Shown here piece after piece: positions 7,655 through 15,812 of a DNA stretch of 64,000 bases. The DNA is from Pseudomonadota bacterium. GTDB taxonomy: Bacteria > Pseudomonadota > Alphaproteobacteria > Rhodospirillales > Magnetospirillaceae. The DNA is taken from positions 32,844 to 96,843 of the forward strand of contig JAEXAH010000016.1 of the NCBI GenBank assembly GCA_023458315.1, given 5' to 3'. The translations under genes were made by a program, and so were the position numbers. Every line of letters starts with the position of its first letter. Position 1 is the stretch's first letter. The notes under the pieces were generated by a model. That model was not told the DNA's origin. It ran no database searches and saw only the letters and a program-made list of their open reading frames with translations.

Positions 7655-7990
7655 TCAGGAGCGGGGCGGCCGCAAGCCGGGGGCGGCATTGCGCCCGACC
7701 GGGGCGGATTCGGCCACGGCCAGGGTGGTGCCCAACGGACGCGGCGCCGCCGTTTCCCAGGCGGCGCCCAGGCCCGGCAACGCGAAGGCGCAGGGACAGC
7801 CGACGCAAGGCCCGGCCTTGGCCACAAGCGGCTTGGCCGGTTGCGGGGCGTCGCAATGGCCGTCATGGCCGCTGGCGGCGTGGATCATGCCCGCGTCGTC
7901 GCCCAGGTCGTGGGCCATGGCCCCGATACCCGACAACGGGCCGAGGATCAGACCGACGGCAATCAGCATCAGGGCAAGACGACGCAGCAT
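7655..7990 (-). CDS. Small secreted His/Cys-rich protein
   Basis: This 111-residue protein starts with a signal-like hydrophobic segment (MLRRLALMLIAVGLILGPL) followed by MAHD, so it is probably exported or anchored. The mature part has HDLGDDAGMIHAASGHDGHCD and then PCVGCPCAF, a cluster of His and three Cys that looks metal-binding. DUF2946-type proteins of copper loci look similar, but this is a guess. The start at 7988-7990 is preferred because TCAAGGAC sits just before it; the longer ORF start at 8038 has no ribosome site. It is followed by a Met/His-tailed membrane protein. Confidence 0.65.
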   Translation of the reverse strand: MLRRLALMLIAVGLILGPLSGIGAMAHDLGDDAGMIHAASGHDGHCDAPQPAKPLVAKAGPCVGCPCAFALPGLGAAWETAAPRPLGTTLAVAESAPVGRNAAPGLRPPRS

Positions 7991-8102
7991 GTCCTTGATG
8001 TACTCCCGCCACCGGTTTCGCGCAAGGAGCGTCGCCATAACTTATTGTAACGAATTGCGACTATTGCGTGAGCATGCTTACGGGCCGGACGTGGATTGCG
8101 GT

Positions 8103-9269
8103 ATGTTGCCCTGTCTGGGAAGCATTGGGAATGGAACGCCGGTGCCGGTGCCGCCGCAACCACAGGGAACACCAGGGGCCATCCTGATCGTCGACGACAG
8201 CGCCACCGCGCGGTCGCTGATGGAAAAGGCCATCCAGGTGTTTTCGACCATCGAGGTGGTCAAGGCCGCCACCGCCGAGGAAGGACTGGCGGTGTTGCGC
8301 GGCCGCGACGACATCCACCTGCTGATGCTGGACCACCAACTGGACAGCATGACCGGCCTGGACTTTCTGGTCCGCATGGCCGACCTGCCCCATTGCGCCG
8401 ACATCCCGGTGCTGGTGGTGACGGCGCTGGAACACGACGACACCCTGGTCAGCACCTATCTGGACGCGGGCGCCGCCGAATTCATGCCCAAGCGTTATCG
8501 CCCGCCGATCTTTCGCGCCCGGGTCAGCGCGCTGCTGCGCCAGCACGCCGATCTGCGCCGCCGCCGCGCCGCCGAGGCATCCCTGGCCATCGAGCATCGC
8601 CGCCAGCAGGATCTGCTGCGCAACACCCTGCCCGAACGCGTGGTGCGCGAGGTCATGGCCACCGGCAGCTTCCGCCCGTCGGTGGTGGCCCATGCGGGCA
8701 TCCTGTTCGCCGATGTCTGCGGCTTCACCCGTTATACCCGCGACAACACCCCGGCCAAGGTGGTGGTCGGGCTGAACCGGCTGGTGCGGCGGTTCGAGAA
8801 CATTTCCGACAGCCTGGGCCTGGAAAAGATCAAGACCATCGGCGACGCCTACATGGCGGCCATCGGCGTGCTGGAGCCCATGGACGGCATCGAGGAGCGG
8901 CTGCTGGACGCGGCGCTGGAGATGATCCGCCAGACCGCCGAACTGGACATCGGTTGGGAGATCAAGGTCGGCATGGCCTTCGGCCCCACCGTGGCGGGCA
9001 TCATCGGCACCCGGCGCATGCAATTCGACGTGTGGGGCGGCACCGTCAATCTGGCGGCCCGCATGTGCGCCAGCGCCCAGCCGTCGCAGATCTGCCTGCC
9101 CGCCCAATCCTGGCGCGGCCTGGGCCGGTCGGGCGCCACCCTGCGCAAGGTGGTGCTGAAAGGGGTGGGCGAGTGCGAGGTGGCGTTCCTGGACGCCGCC
9201 GCCCATCGGGTCGATGGGGCAATCATCATGCAAAGCGAACATTCCAAGGAAATCGTTCGATTGGACTGA
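8103..9269 (+). CDS. Response regulator receiver fused to class III adenylate cyclase
   Basis: This soluble two-domain signal protein (388 residues) makes cyclic nucleotide, probably cAMP, under phosphorelay control. The receiver domain (25-145) has the acidic pocket Asp31-Asp32, phospho-acceptor Asp77, Thr108 and Lys130. After a helical linker, the cyclase homology domain (195-380) has metal ligands Asp204 and Asp248, substrate Lys244 and Asp309, and transition-state residues Asn316 and Arg320. Lys plus Asp is the adenine-selecting pair, so it should be an active adenylate cyclase. The ATG at 8103 gives an N terminus that precedes the receiver by about 25 residues. No partner kinase is adjacent. 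Confidence 0.93.
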   Translation: MLPCLGSIGNGTPVPVPPQPQGTPGAILIVDDSATARSLMEKAIQVFSTIEVVKAATAEEGLAVLRGRDDIHLLMLDHQLDSMTGLDFLVRMADLPHCADIPVLVVTALEHDDTLVSTYLDAGAAEFMPKRYRPPIFRARVSALLRQHADLRRRRAAEASLAIEHRRQQDLLRNTLPERVVREVMATGSFRPSVVAHAGILFADVCGFTRYTRDNTPAKVVVGLNRLVRRFENISDSLGLEKIKTIGDAYMAAIGVLEPMDGIEERLLDAALEMIRQTAELDIGWEIKVGMAFGPTVAGIIGTRRMQFDVWGGTVNLAARMCASAQPSQICLPAQSWRGLGRSGATLRKVVLKGVGECEVAFLDAAAHRVDGAIIMQSEHSKEIVRLD

Positions 9270-9296
9270 TTGATGGCGACATGGTGTGCTGGCGCC

Positions 9297-10337
9297 ATGA
9301 CCACCGCCCTTCGCACCCTTGCCGCCGATCGCTCCCCCCTGGCCGGATTCGCCCTGGTGGTGTTGCTGGCCTGCGCCGCCCAGGCGCTGGCGTCCTGGCC
9401 GCCGCTGGCGGCGCTGGGCGTCAGTCCGCTGATCGTCGGCATCCTGATGGGAACGCTGTTCGCCAACGCCCTGCGCCAGCCGGTGCCGGTGTCCTGGCAA
9501 CCGGGCGTGACGTTCTCGGCCAAGACCCTGCTGCGGCTGGCGGTGGCGCTGTACGGCTTTCGCCTGACCGTGCAGGACGTGGCGGCGGTGGGCGTCGAGG
9601 GCTTCGCCGCCGCCTTGGTCATGCTGGCCTCCACCTTCGCCCTGGGGACCGTTCTCGGCATCCGCCTGTTCCGCCTGTCGGCGCCGCTGGCGCTGATGGT
9701 GGCGGCGGGCAGCGCGGTATGCGGCGCGGCGGCGGTGCTGGCCGCCGAGCCGGTGGTGCGCGGCAAACCGCACGAGGGCGCGGTGGCGGTGGGCACGGTG
9801 GTGGTGTTCGGCACGCTGGGCATGCTGCTGTATCCGCTGGCCCAGGCGTCGGGGCTGCTGGGGCTGGACGCCACCGCCTATGGCCTGTTCGCCGGGGCCA
9901 GCCTGCACGAAGTCGCCCATGTGGTGGCGGCGGGCCGCGCCATCGGCCCCGAGGCGGCGGCCACCGCCATCATCGTCAAGATGCTGCGGGTGTTGATGCT
10001 GGCGCCGTTGCTGGTGCTGGTCGGGCTGGTGCTGGCCCGGCGTGGTGGTCAACGGGGAAGCGGCGCCGCCTTTCCGTGGTTCGCCCTGGGCTTCGTCGCC
10101 TGCGTGGCACTGAATTCCACCGGTCTGGTGCCGCCCGCGCTGGTGGCGCTGATCAACGACCTGGACCTGTTCGCCCTGACCATGGCCATGTGCGCGCTGG
10201 GGCTGGAAACCCATCTGGGCAAGGTGCGGGCCGTCGGTCCCCGCCCCTTCCTGCTGGCGTCCTGTCTTGCCCTGTGGCTGGCGGTGGGGGGATATTGGGT
10301 GGCGGTGCTGGCCCATGGCATGCTGGGCGCGCCATGA
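9297..10337 (+). CDS. YeiH/UPF0324-family putative membrane transporter
   Basis: This polytopic membrane protein of about 346 residues has some ten hydrophobic segments. Family marks include VSPLIVGILMGTLFAN, GSAVCGAAAVLA and GASLHEVAHVVAAG, which are typical of the YeiH/PSE family. Members are linked to sulfite or sulfonate export, but the transport substrate is poorly established. The start is uncertain: ATG at 9273 (4 bases after the cyclase stop) or ATG at 9297; I prefer the latter because the residues before it look unlike family N termini. It is followed by a LysR regulator, the same pairing as yeiH-yeiE. Confidence 0.85.
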   Translation: MTTALRTLAADRSPLAGFALVVLLACAAQALASWPPLAALGVSPLIVGILMGTLFANALRQPVPVSWQPGVTFSAKTLLRLAVALYGFRLTVQDVAAVGVEGFAAALVMLASTFALGTVLGIRLFRLSAPLALMVAAGSAVCGAAAVLAAEPVVRGKPHEGAVAVGTVVVFGTLGMLLYPLAQASGLLGLDATAYGLFAGASLHEVAHVVAAGRAIGPEAAATAIIVKMLRVLMLAPLLVLVGLVLARRGGQRGSGAAFPWFALGFVACVALNSTGLVPPALVALINDLDLFALTMAMCALGLETHLGKVRAVGPRPFLLASCLALWLAVGGYWVAVLAHGMLGAP

Positions 10338-10361
10338 TTTCGATCACAGGATGAAACGCCG

Positions 10362-11243
10362 GTGACTCTGGACCAGTTGCGTGTTTTCGTCACCGTCGCC
10401 CGCCTGGGCCACGTCACCCGCGCCGGAGCGGAACTGAACCTGACGCAATCGGCGGTCAGCGCCGCCATTGCCGCGCTGGAAAGCCGCCACGGCACCCGCC
10501 TGTTCCACCGCCTGGGACGCGGCATCCAACTGACCGCCGAGGGCGAGCTGTTCCGCTCCGAGGCCGAGGCGGTGCTGGAACGCGCCGCCGCCGCCGAACG
10601 CGCCCTGGTCGAGCTTTCGGGGCTGAAGCGCGGGGCGCTGCGCCTGTACGCCAGTCAGACCATTGCCGCCTATTGGCTGCCGCCGCTGCTGCACCGCTTT
10701 CACCTGCGCCATCCCGGCATCAACCTGGACCTGCGCCAGGGCAACACCGCCGAGGTGGTGGCGGCGGTGGCGGCGTGCGGCGCCGACATGGGCTTCATCG
10801 AGGGCGCGGTGGACAATCCTGCCCTGGTGGCCGAGCCGGTGGCCAGCGACCACATGGTGCTGGTGGTCGGGGCCCATCACCCGTGGGCGGGCAGCGGCCG
10901 CCCGGCACTGACGCTGTTGCAGGATTTCGACTGGGTGCTGCGCGAGCGCGGGTCCGGCACCCGCCAGGGAATGGAGGCGGCGCTGGCCGGACTGGGCCTG
11001 ACGCCCGACCGCCTGCGCGTCTCGCTGGAACTGCCCAGCAACGAGGCGGTGTGCGCGGCGGTGGCGGTGGGGGCCGGGGCGACGGTGGTGTCCCGATTGG
11101 TGGCGGCGCCACGCGTCGCCCTGGGCGAGTTGGCCATCCTGGGCGCCCCGCTGGCCGAACGGCAATTCCGCGCCCTGCGCCCCGGCGCCCGCCGCAAGGG
11201 CCGGGCCGAGGAAGCATTGCTGGCGCTTATCCGCGAGGGGTGA
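10362..11243 (+). CDS. LysR-family transcriptional regulator (YeiE/CysB-like group)
   Basis: The 293-residue protein has an N-terminal winged helix-turn-helix (MTLDQLRVFVTVARLGHVTRAG..TQSAVSAAIAALE) and a periplasmic-binding-protein-like effector domain with LRLYASQTIAAYWLPPLL and RERGSGTRQGMEAAL. It begins at a GTG preceded by AGGATGA. It lies 24 bases after the YeiH-like gene in the same direction. In enterobacteria YeiE is coded next to YeiH, and this gene is likely the local regulator of its neighbour, possibly responding to a sulfur compound. The ligand is inferred only from that pairing. Confidence 0.9.
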   Translation: MTLDQLRVFVTVARLGHVTRAGAELNLTQSAVSAAIAALESRHGTRLFHRLGRGIQLTAEGELFRSEAEAVLERAAAAERALVELSGLKRGALRLYASQTIAAYWLPPLLHRFHLRHPGINLDLRQGNTAEVVAAVAACGADMGFIEGAVDNPALVAEPVASDHMVLVVGAHHPWAGSGRPALTLLQDFDWVLRERGSGTRQGMEAALAGLGLTPDRLRVSLELPSNEAVCAAVAVGAGATVVSRLVAAPRVALGELAILGAPLAERQFRALRPGARRKGRAEEALLALIREG

Positions 11244-11331
11244 ACGGGACGGGCAATCTTTCTCGGCAACACAGATATTATCTTTACGCTTCATCGCGGA
11301 ATTACGAAGAAGGTAGCCTCGCAACCACTGC

Positions 11332-11442
11332 CGTCATGCCCGGACTTGATCCGGGCATCCACGCGGCACCGCCCACCCCCTTCTTTCCGCTGAGTTGCCT
11401 GCTGACAAACGTGGATGGCCGGGTCAAGCCCGGCCATGACGA
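11332..11442. repeat. Paired REP element (GTCATGCCCGGA family)
   Basis: CGTCATGCCCGGACTTGATC with its complementary half forms the left palindrome (11332-11361). A mirrored unit GTGGATGGCCGGGTCAAGCC..CATGACGA forms the right one (11411-11442). The two units are inverted to each other, so the whole can fold as one long hairpin. The right unit supplies the last codons and stop of rsmD. Confidence 0.85.
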
Positions 11443-12023
11443 GCAATTTCCAGTGAACCGCTATCCGACGCCTCGCCACCGAAACTCAGGAACACCAGCC
11501 GCGCGGCGCCATAGGTGCGTTCGTTCTCGACAGTGAAACCGGGCGGAACCGGCAGGGCTTCGCGCGCCGCCACCTCGACCACCGCCAGGGCGCCGGGGGC
11601 CAGCCAGCCCCGTTCCGCCAGGGCCGACAGGCAGGCGGCGGACAATTCCTTGTCATAGGGCGCGTCCAGCAGCGCCAGGGTGCACGGGCGGATCGCTGGC
11701 GGCGGCTTGGTGGCGTCGGCGCGCAGGATGGTGGCGCGGTCCTGTTCGCGCAATTCCGCCACGTTGGCCTTCAGCGCCGCCAGGGCGGCGTGATGGCTTT
11801 CCAGGAACCAGGCATGGGCGGCGCCGCGCGACAGCGCCTCGAGCCCCAGCGCCCCCGACCCGGCGAAGGCGTCCACCACCTCGGCCCCATCCAGATCCAC
11901 CAGGGGCGAATGGGCCAGGATGTTGAACAGCGATTCGCGGGCACGGTCCGAGGTCGGGCGGGTGACGCGGCCGTCAGGCGCCGTCAGGCGCCGTCCCTTA
12001 TGGCTTCCGCCGACGATCCGCAT
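11424..12023 (-). CDS. rsmD: 16S rRNA (guanine966-N2)-methyltransferase RsmD
   Basis: RsmD methylates G966 of 16S rRNA. The 199-residue protein has MRIVGGSHKGRRLTAP, RPTSDRARESLFNIL and the SAM-binding VVDAFAGSGALGLEALSRGA, all family hallmarks. The catalytic motif, DPPY or NPPY in relatives, reads LLDAPYDKEL here, so the first Pro is Ala. The ATG at 12021-12023 overlaps the end of rluB by 26 bases. The final residues (about LEIARHGRA) and the stop are encoded inside a REP palindrome, so the C terminus is longer than needed and probably acquired by repeat insertion. Confidence 0.92.
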   Translation of the reverse strand: MRIVGGSHKGRRLTAPDGRVTRPTSDRARESLFNILAHSPLVDLDGAEVVDAFAGSGALGLEALSRGAAHAWFLESHHAALAALKANVAELREQDRATILRADATKPPPAIRPCTLALLDAPYDKELSAACLSALAERGWLAPGALAVVEVAAREALPVPPGFTVENERTYGAARLVFLSFGGEASDSGSLEIARHGRA

Positions 12024-12909
12024 GGGGCTTCTTCTTTTTTTCTTCAGAGAACGGCCGGTCCTTGCCGCCCTCGGTCCTGGTGCGGCCACCCTTGCGGGCA
12101 CCGGGGGCGTGCGGCAGTTGCGGCTTGTCGTCGGCCTGGGCCTTGGCCCATTTGCTGTCTTCCAGGCCAAGCTGTTCCTTGAACACCTTGGCGGGCACTT
12201 CCTCGACGCCGCCTTCTTCCAGGCTGCCCAACTGGAACGGGCCATAGGCGACGCGGATCAGGCGCAGCACCGGCCAGCCCAGATGTTCGAACACCCGACG
12301 CACCTCGCGGTTCTTGCCCTCGCGGATCGACACCGTGACCCAGGCGTTGGCGCCCTTCTGGCGGTCCAGCAGCGCCTTGATGGAGCCGTAGCGCACGCCC
12401 TCGATGGTGATGCCCTTTTCCAGTTCCAGCAGGCGCTCGGGATCGACCTCGCCGTGCACGCGCACGCGATAACGGCGAATCCACGAATTGCTGGGCAGTT
12501 CCAGCTTGCGCGCCAGTTCGCCGTCGTTGGTCAGCAGCAACAGCCCTTCCGAGGCATAATCCAGCCGCCCGACCGAGATGACGCGCGGCATGTCCTCGGG
12601 CAGACGTTCGAACACCGTCGGACGGCCCTCGGGGTCCTTGTGGGTGGTCATCAGACCGGCGGGCTTGTGATAGCGCCAGACCCGGGTGCGTTCCGGCTCG
12701 GCGATGGGCTTGCCGTCCACCACGATCAGGTCGCCCGCCTGCACCACGCAGGCCGGAGAGTCCAGGCGGTGGCCGTTGACCACCACCCGACCCTCGGCGA
12801 TCCAGCGTTCGGCGTCGCGGCGCGAGCACAGACCGGCGCGGGCCAGCCGCTTGGCGATGCGTTCCCCCTTTTCGGGGGCACCCTTTTCCGGGGTCTTGTC
12901 TTCACTCAT
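11998..12909 (-). CDS. rluB: 23S rRNA pseudouridine synthase RluB-like (RsuA family)
   Basis: The protein of 303 residues begins with an S4 RNA-binding domain (ERIAKRLARAGLCSRRDAERWI) and continues with the RsuA/RluB/RluE catalytic domain. VGRLDYASEGLLLLTNDG contains the catalytic Asp, and GKNREVRRVFEHLGWPVLRLIRVAYGP follows. It would convert a uridine of 23S rRNA to pseudouridine. The C terminus is a long basic tail (KKKKPHADRRRKP) typical of alphaproteobacterial forms. It overlaps rsmD by 26 bases in the same operon, so two rRNA modification enzymes are coupled. The choice between RluB, RluE and RluF rests on length and the tail. Confidence 0.88.
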   Translation of the reverse strand: MSEDKTPEKGAPEKGERIAKRLARAGLCSRRDAERWIAEGRVVVNGHRLDSPACVVQAGDLIVVDGKPIAEPERTRVWRYHKPAGLMTTHKDPEGRPTVFERLPEDMPRVISVGRLDYASEGLLLLTNDGELARKLELPSNSWIRRYRVRVHGEVDPERLLELEKGITIEGVRYGSIKALLDRQKGANAWVTVSIREGKNREVRRVFEHLGWPVLRLIRVAYGPFQLGSLEEGGVEEVPAKVFKEQLGLEDSKWAKAQADDKPQLPHAPGARKGGRTRTEGGKDRPFSEEKKKKPHADRRRKP

Positions 12910-13007
12910 GACGGCGGGCCTCGCTGCAATTGGTTGGGGGTCCTCTCGGATGCCGGTTCCTCGTATAGAGCCCTGTCAGCGTCGCAGCAATGTGTTAGAT
13001 CAGAAGC

Positions 13008-13448
13008 ATGGATGATTTCATGGCCCAGGCGCTGGAACAGGCCCGCCTTGCCGCCGCGCGCGGCGAGGTGCCGGTGGGTGCCGTGCTGGTGCGCGACGGC
13101 GCCGTCATCGCCGCCGCGGGCAACCGGGTCGAGGAACTGGCCGACCCCACCGCCCACGCCGAAGTGCTGGTGCTGCGCGCCGCCGCCGCCGCCGCCGCTT
13201 CGCCGCGTCTGGGCGATTGCGACCTGTACGTCACCCTGGAACCCTGTCCCATGTGCGCCGCCGCCATTTCCCTGGCCCGGCTGCGCCGGGTGTATTTCGG
13301 CGCCTACGACCCCAAGGGCGGCGGCGTCGAACACGGCCCCCGCGTTTTCGACCATTCCACCTGTCACCACCGCCCCGAGGTGGTGGGCGGGCTGCGAGAG
13401 GGCGAATGCGCAACCCTGCTGCGCGATTTCTTTCGCCAGCGGCGCTAG
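13008..13448 (+). CDS. tadA: tRNA-specific adenosine deaminase TadA
   Basis: TadA converts the wobble adenosine of tRNA-Arg(ACG) to inosine. The 146-residue protein has the zinc-deaminase motif HAEV (His50, Glu52) and PCPMC (Cys80, Cys83), plus YFGAYDPKGGGVEHG near the C terminus as in TadA. It is divergent from the rluB-rsmD operon, with about 100 bases between. Length and motifs are normal, so the identification is firm. Confidence 0.95.
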   Translation: MDDFMAQALEQARLAAARGEVPVGAVLVRDGAVIAAAGNRVEELADPTAHAEVLVLRAAAAAAASPRLGDCDLYVTLEPCPMCAAAISLARLRRVYFGAYDPKGGGVEHGPRVFDHSTCHHRPEVVGGLREGECATLLRDFFRQRR

Positions 13449-13505
13449 ACAGTCAATTAGATAAACCTTATATAAACCCCCAACACACTGACGAGGAGCT
13501 TTACC

Positions 13506-13862
13506 ATGTCCCACGATTGGCCCGCTTTGGCGAAGGAACTGTCCGGCGTTCTCGGCCAGTTGCGCGGCGGCATTCCCGACGTGATGAAGGGCTTTTCCGC
13601 CATGGCCAAGGCCGCCGGCAGCGAAGGCGCGCTGGACGCCAAGACCAAGGAACTGGTGGCCATGGGCATCGCCATCGCCGCGCGCTGCGACGGCTGCATC
13701 GCCTTTCACAGCAAGACCGCGCTGGACCTGGGCACCACCCGCGAGGAACTGATGGAAGTGGCGGGCATGGCCGTCTACATGGGCGGCGGTCCGTCGCTGA
13801 TGTACGCCGCCCTGGCGTTGCAGGCCTATGACCAGCACGTCGAGGCGACCAAGGGCGCCTGA
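13506..13862 (+). CDS. Carboxymuconolactone decarboxylase/AhpD-like protein
   Basis: The 118-residue all-helical protein has the AhpD-type redox motif Cys61-Asp-Gly-Cys64 followed by His68 (ARCDGCIAFHSKTAL) and the VAGMAVYMGGGPSLMYA helix. AhpD-like proteins reduce peroxiredoxins or lipoamide, and this single-domain form probably has alkylhydroperoxidase-type activity. GAGGAGC precedes the ATG. It lies 57 bases after tadA with no evident functional link. The exact substrate is unknown. Confidence 0.9.
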   Translation: MSHDWPALAKELSGVLGQLRGGIPDVMKGFSAMAKAAGSEGALDAKTKELVAMGIAIAARCDGCIAFHSKTALDLGTTREELMEVAGMAVYMGGGPSLMYAALALQAYDQHVEATKGA

Positions 13863-13923
13863 GAACGGCAACGGCAACCGCCCCCACCACCACACCGGAC
13901 CGAGTTCTGAGGGGGAAATCCCC

Positions 13924-14277
13924 TCAGAACGTCTCGGAATTGGTGACTTCCACCGCCGCCCACACCAGACCCAGCACGCGGTCGATTTCCTCGACCGTGG
14001 CATCGGCGGCGATGTCGGGCAGGTCCATGTCGATGCCCTCGTCCTCCAGCAACTGACGGGCGCGGGCGAAATAGAAATCGCGGTATTCGGCGGTGGTGCG
14101 GAAGCGCGAATTCAGCGTGCGGTCCATGGCGGTGCGCAGGGTCATCAATTCGCGCTGTTCCGCCACGGTCAGCAGACCGTCATGGGACAGCAATTCCCGG
14201 TGGCGGCGTTGCAGGCTTTCCAGCTTGTCGCGCCAATGGGGATCGTGATGGGGCATCAGGCGAACGGTGGCGGCCAT
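13924..14277 (-). CDS. Conserved hypothetical protein, charged and helical
   Basis: I do not recognise this 117-residue protein. It is hydrophilic and rich in Arg, Glu and Leu (RDKLESLQRRHRELLS..EQRELMTLRTAMDRTLNSRF), suggesting mostly helix, with an acidic second half (LLEDEGIDMDLPDIAADATVEEIDRVL). It has no signal peptide, membrane segment or cysteine. A strong GGGAG ribosome site lies before the ATG, and codon use matches its neighbours, so it is probably a real gene. It ends 61 bases from the AhpD-like gene in convergent orientation. Confidence 0.7.
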   Translation of the reverse strand: MAATVRLMPHHDPHWRDKLESLQRRHRELLSHDGLLTVAEQRELMTLRTAMDRTLNSRFRTTAEYRDFYFARARQLLEDEGIDMDLPDIAADATVEEIDRVLGLVWAAVEVTNSETF

Positions 14278-14444
14278 GGACGTCTCCCGCTGCGGTAAGG
14301 CGACCGATATTCAGGATACCGCGCCGGGGCGCCCCTGTCAGGGTTAGAAAATCTTACGGCACGTCCCATCATATCTGGTTTGCCCGGCGGCCCGCCCGGC
14401 GCCTAGGGTGGGTTTCAACCAACCCGTGCCCCGAGTGCGCCATC

Positions 14445-15653
14445 ATGAACCGTCCCGCCTGGCTGTCCCCCGCCGTCCTGACCATCTTCGTCGCCGGATG
14501 CGTGATGATGAGCATCTCCATGGGGTCGCGTCAGGCCCAGGGCTTGCTGATCGGGCCGTTGTCGGCCGATCGCGGCTGGCCGTTGGCCACCTTTTCCCTG
14601 GCGGTGGCGCTGCATAATCTTTTCTGGGGCGCGTTCCAGCCCTTCACCGGCGCCGCCGCCGACCGCTGGGGCGCCGCCCGCGTCGCCGCCTGCGGCGCCC
14701 TGGCCTTCGGCCTGGGCATGATGCTGGTGGCCGGGGGCGGCGAATGGGGCACCATCGTCGGTCTGGGGCTGGTGTCGGGCTTCGGTCTGGCCGCCACCTC
14801 GTTCTCGGTGGTGCTGGGACCGGTCGGCCGGGCGGTGGCGCCGCAATACCGCACCACCGCCATGGGCACCGGCTCGGCGCTGGGGTCGTTGGGCATGATG
14901 GCGCTGATCCCGGTGACGCAAAACCTGATCGGCGGCTTCGGCGCCACCACCGCCGTGTGGGTGCTGGCCGGTCTGTCGCTGATCACCATTCCGCTGGCCT
15001 TGCTGCTGCACAAGGGCGAGGTGGCGGCCAACGCGGCCGCGTCCATCATCCACCACCAGCAAAGCGTCGGCGAGGCACTGCGCGAGGCGTTGACCCACAA
15101 CGGCTATCGCCTGCTGATCCTGGGGTTCTTCGTCTGCGGCTTTCAACTGGCGTTCATCGGCGTGCACCTGCCGGGCTATCTGGCGCTGTGCGGCATGACC
15201 AAGGGCGCGGGCGCCACCGCGCTGCTGGTGATCGGCGGCTTCAACGTCATCGGCACCTATGTGGCCGGGCGGCTGAAGTGGCGGCACAAATACATCCTGT
15301 CGGCCATCTATCTGGCCCGCGCCGTGGCGACCATCCTGTTCGTCATGGGGCCGAAGACCGAGACGACGCTGCTGGCCTATGCCGCCACCATGGGGCTGTT
15401 GTGGCTGTCCACCGTGCCGCCCACCACCGGCGTGATCGCCGGGATGTTCGGCGCCCGCTATATCGGCATGCTGTTCGGCGTGGTGTTCTTTTCCCACCAG
15501 ATCGGCAGCTTCCTGGGGGCGTGGCTGGGCGGCATCGTCTACGATGCCACCCTGTCCTATGACGCCATGTGGATGGCGACGGTGGTGGCGGGCGTGTTCG
15601 CCACCCTGGTGCACCTGCCGATCCGCGACGCCAGCCTGCGCGCGGCGGCTTGA
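14445..15653 (+). CDS. MFS transporter (CynX/OxlT-like group)
   Basis: The 402-residue inner-membrane protein has twelve predicted hydrophobic helices in two halves. ADRWGAARV (loop 2-3 motif of the major facilitator superfamily) lies in the first half, and GRLKWRHKYILSA in the second. The sequence pattern (SRQAQGLLIGPLSADRGWPLATFSLAVALHN) resembles the oxalate/formate and monocarboxylate transporter subgroup, but the substrate cannot be read from sequence. It stands alone, with a REP element downstream. Confidence 0.88.
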   Translation: MNRPAWLSPAVLTIFVAGCVMMSISMGSRQAQGLLIGPLSADRGWPLATFSLAVALHNLFWGAFQPFTGAAADRWGAARVAACGALAFGLGMMLVAGGGEWGTIVGLGLVSGFGLAATSFSVVLGPVGRAVAPQYRTTAMGTGSALGSLGMMALIPVTQNLIGGFGATTAVWVLAGLSLITIPLALLLHKGEVAANAAASIIHHQQSVGEALREALTHNGYRLLILGFFVCGFQLAFIGVHLPGYLALCGMTKGAGATALLVIGGFNVIGTYVAGRLKWRHKYILSAIYLARAVATILFVMGPKTETTLLAYAATMGLLWLSTVPPTTGVIAGMFGARYIGMLFGVVFFSHQIGSFLGAWLGGIVYDATLSYDAMWMATVVAGVFATLVHLPIRDASLRAAA

Positions 15654-15670
15654 CGGGCTGCGGAAAAACA

Positions 15671-15776
15671 CCCGTCATTCCCGCGCAGGCGGGAATCCAT
15701 GCATCCGCATTCGACATCTTGGGGTAAGGCCGTGATCTTGCCCCAAGATGGACACCCGCTTTCGCGGGTGTGACGC
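15671..15776. repeat. Paired palindromic repeat (CGTCATTCCCGC family)
   Basis: CGTCATTCCCGCGCAGGCGG plus its completion GAATCCATGCA forms the left palindrome. CAAGATGGACACCCGCTTTC..GGGTGTGACG forms the right one. Between them CATCTTGGGG and CCCCAAGATG are a perfect 10-base inverted repeat. The element fills the convergent gap between the MFS gene and recR. Confidence 0.85.
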
Positions 15777-15812
15777 CTAAAGAGAGGCTAAGGAGAGTTT
15801 CTCCACCGCCGG

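Noticed and set aside
8061..10316. Antisense frame under the receiver-cyclase and YeiH genes
   Set aside because: Gln/His/Arg-rich low-complexity translation typical of the complement of Ala/Leu/Asp-rich coding sequence.
11332..15776. Insertion sequences flanked by the REP-like palindromes
   Set aside because: No transposase or RAYT gene lies between or beside the palindromes; the genes enclosed are ordinary housekeeping genes.
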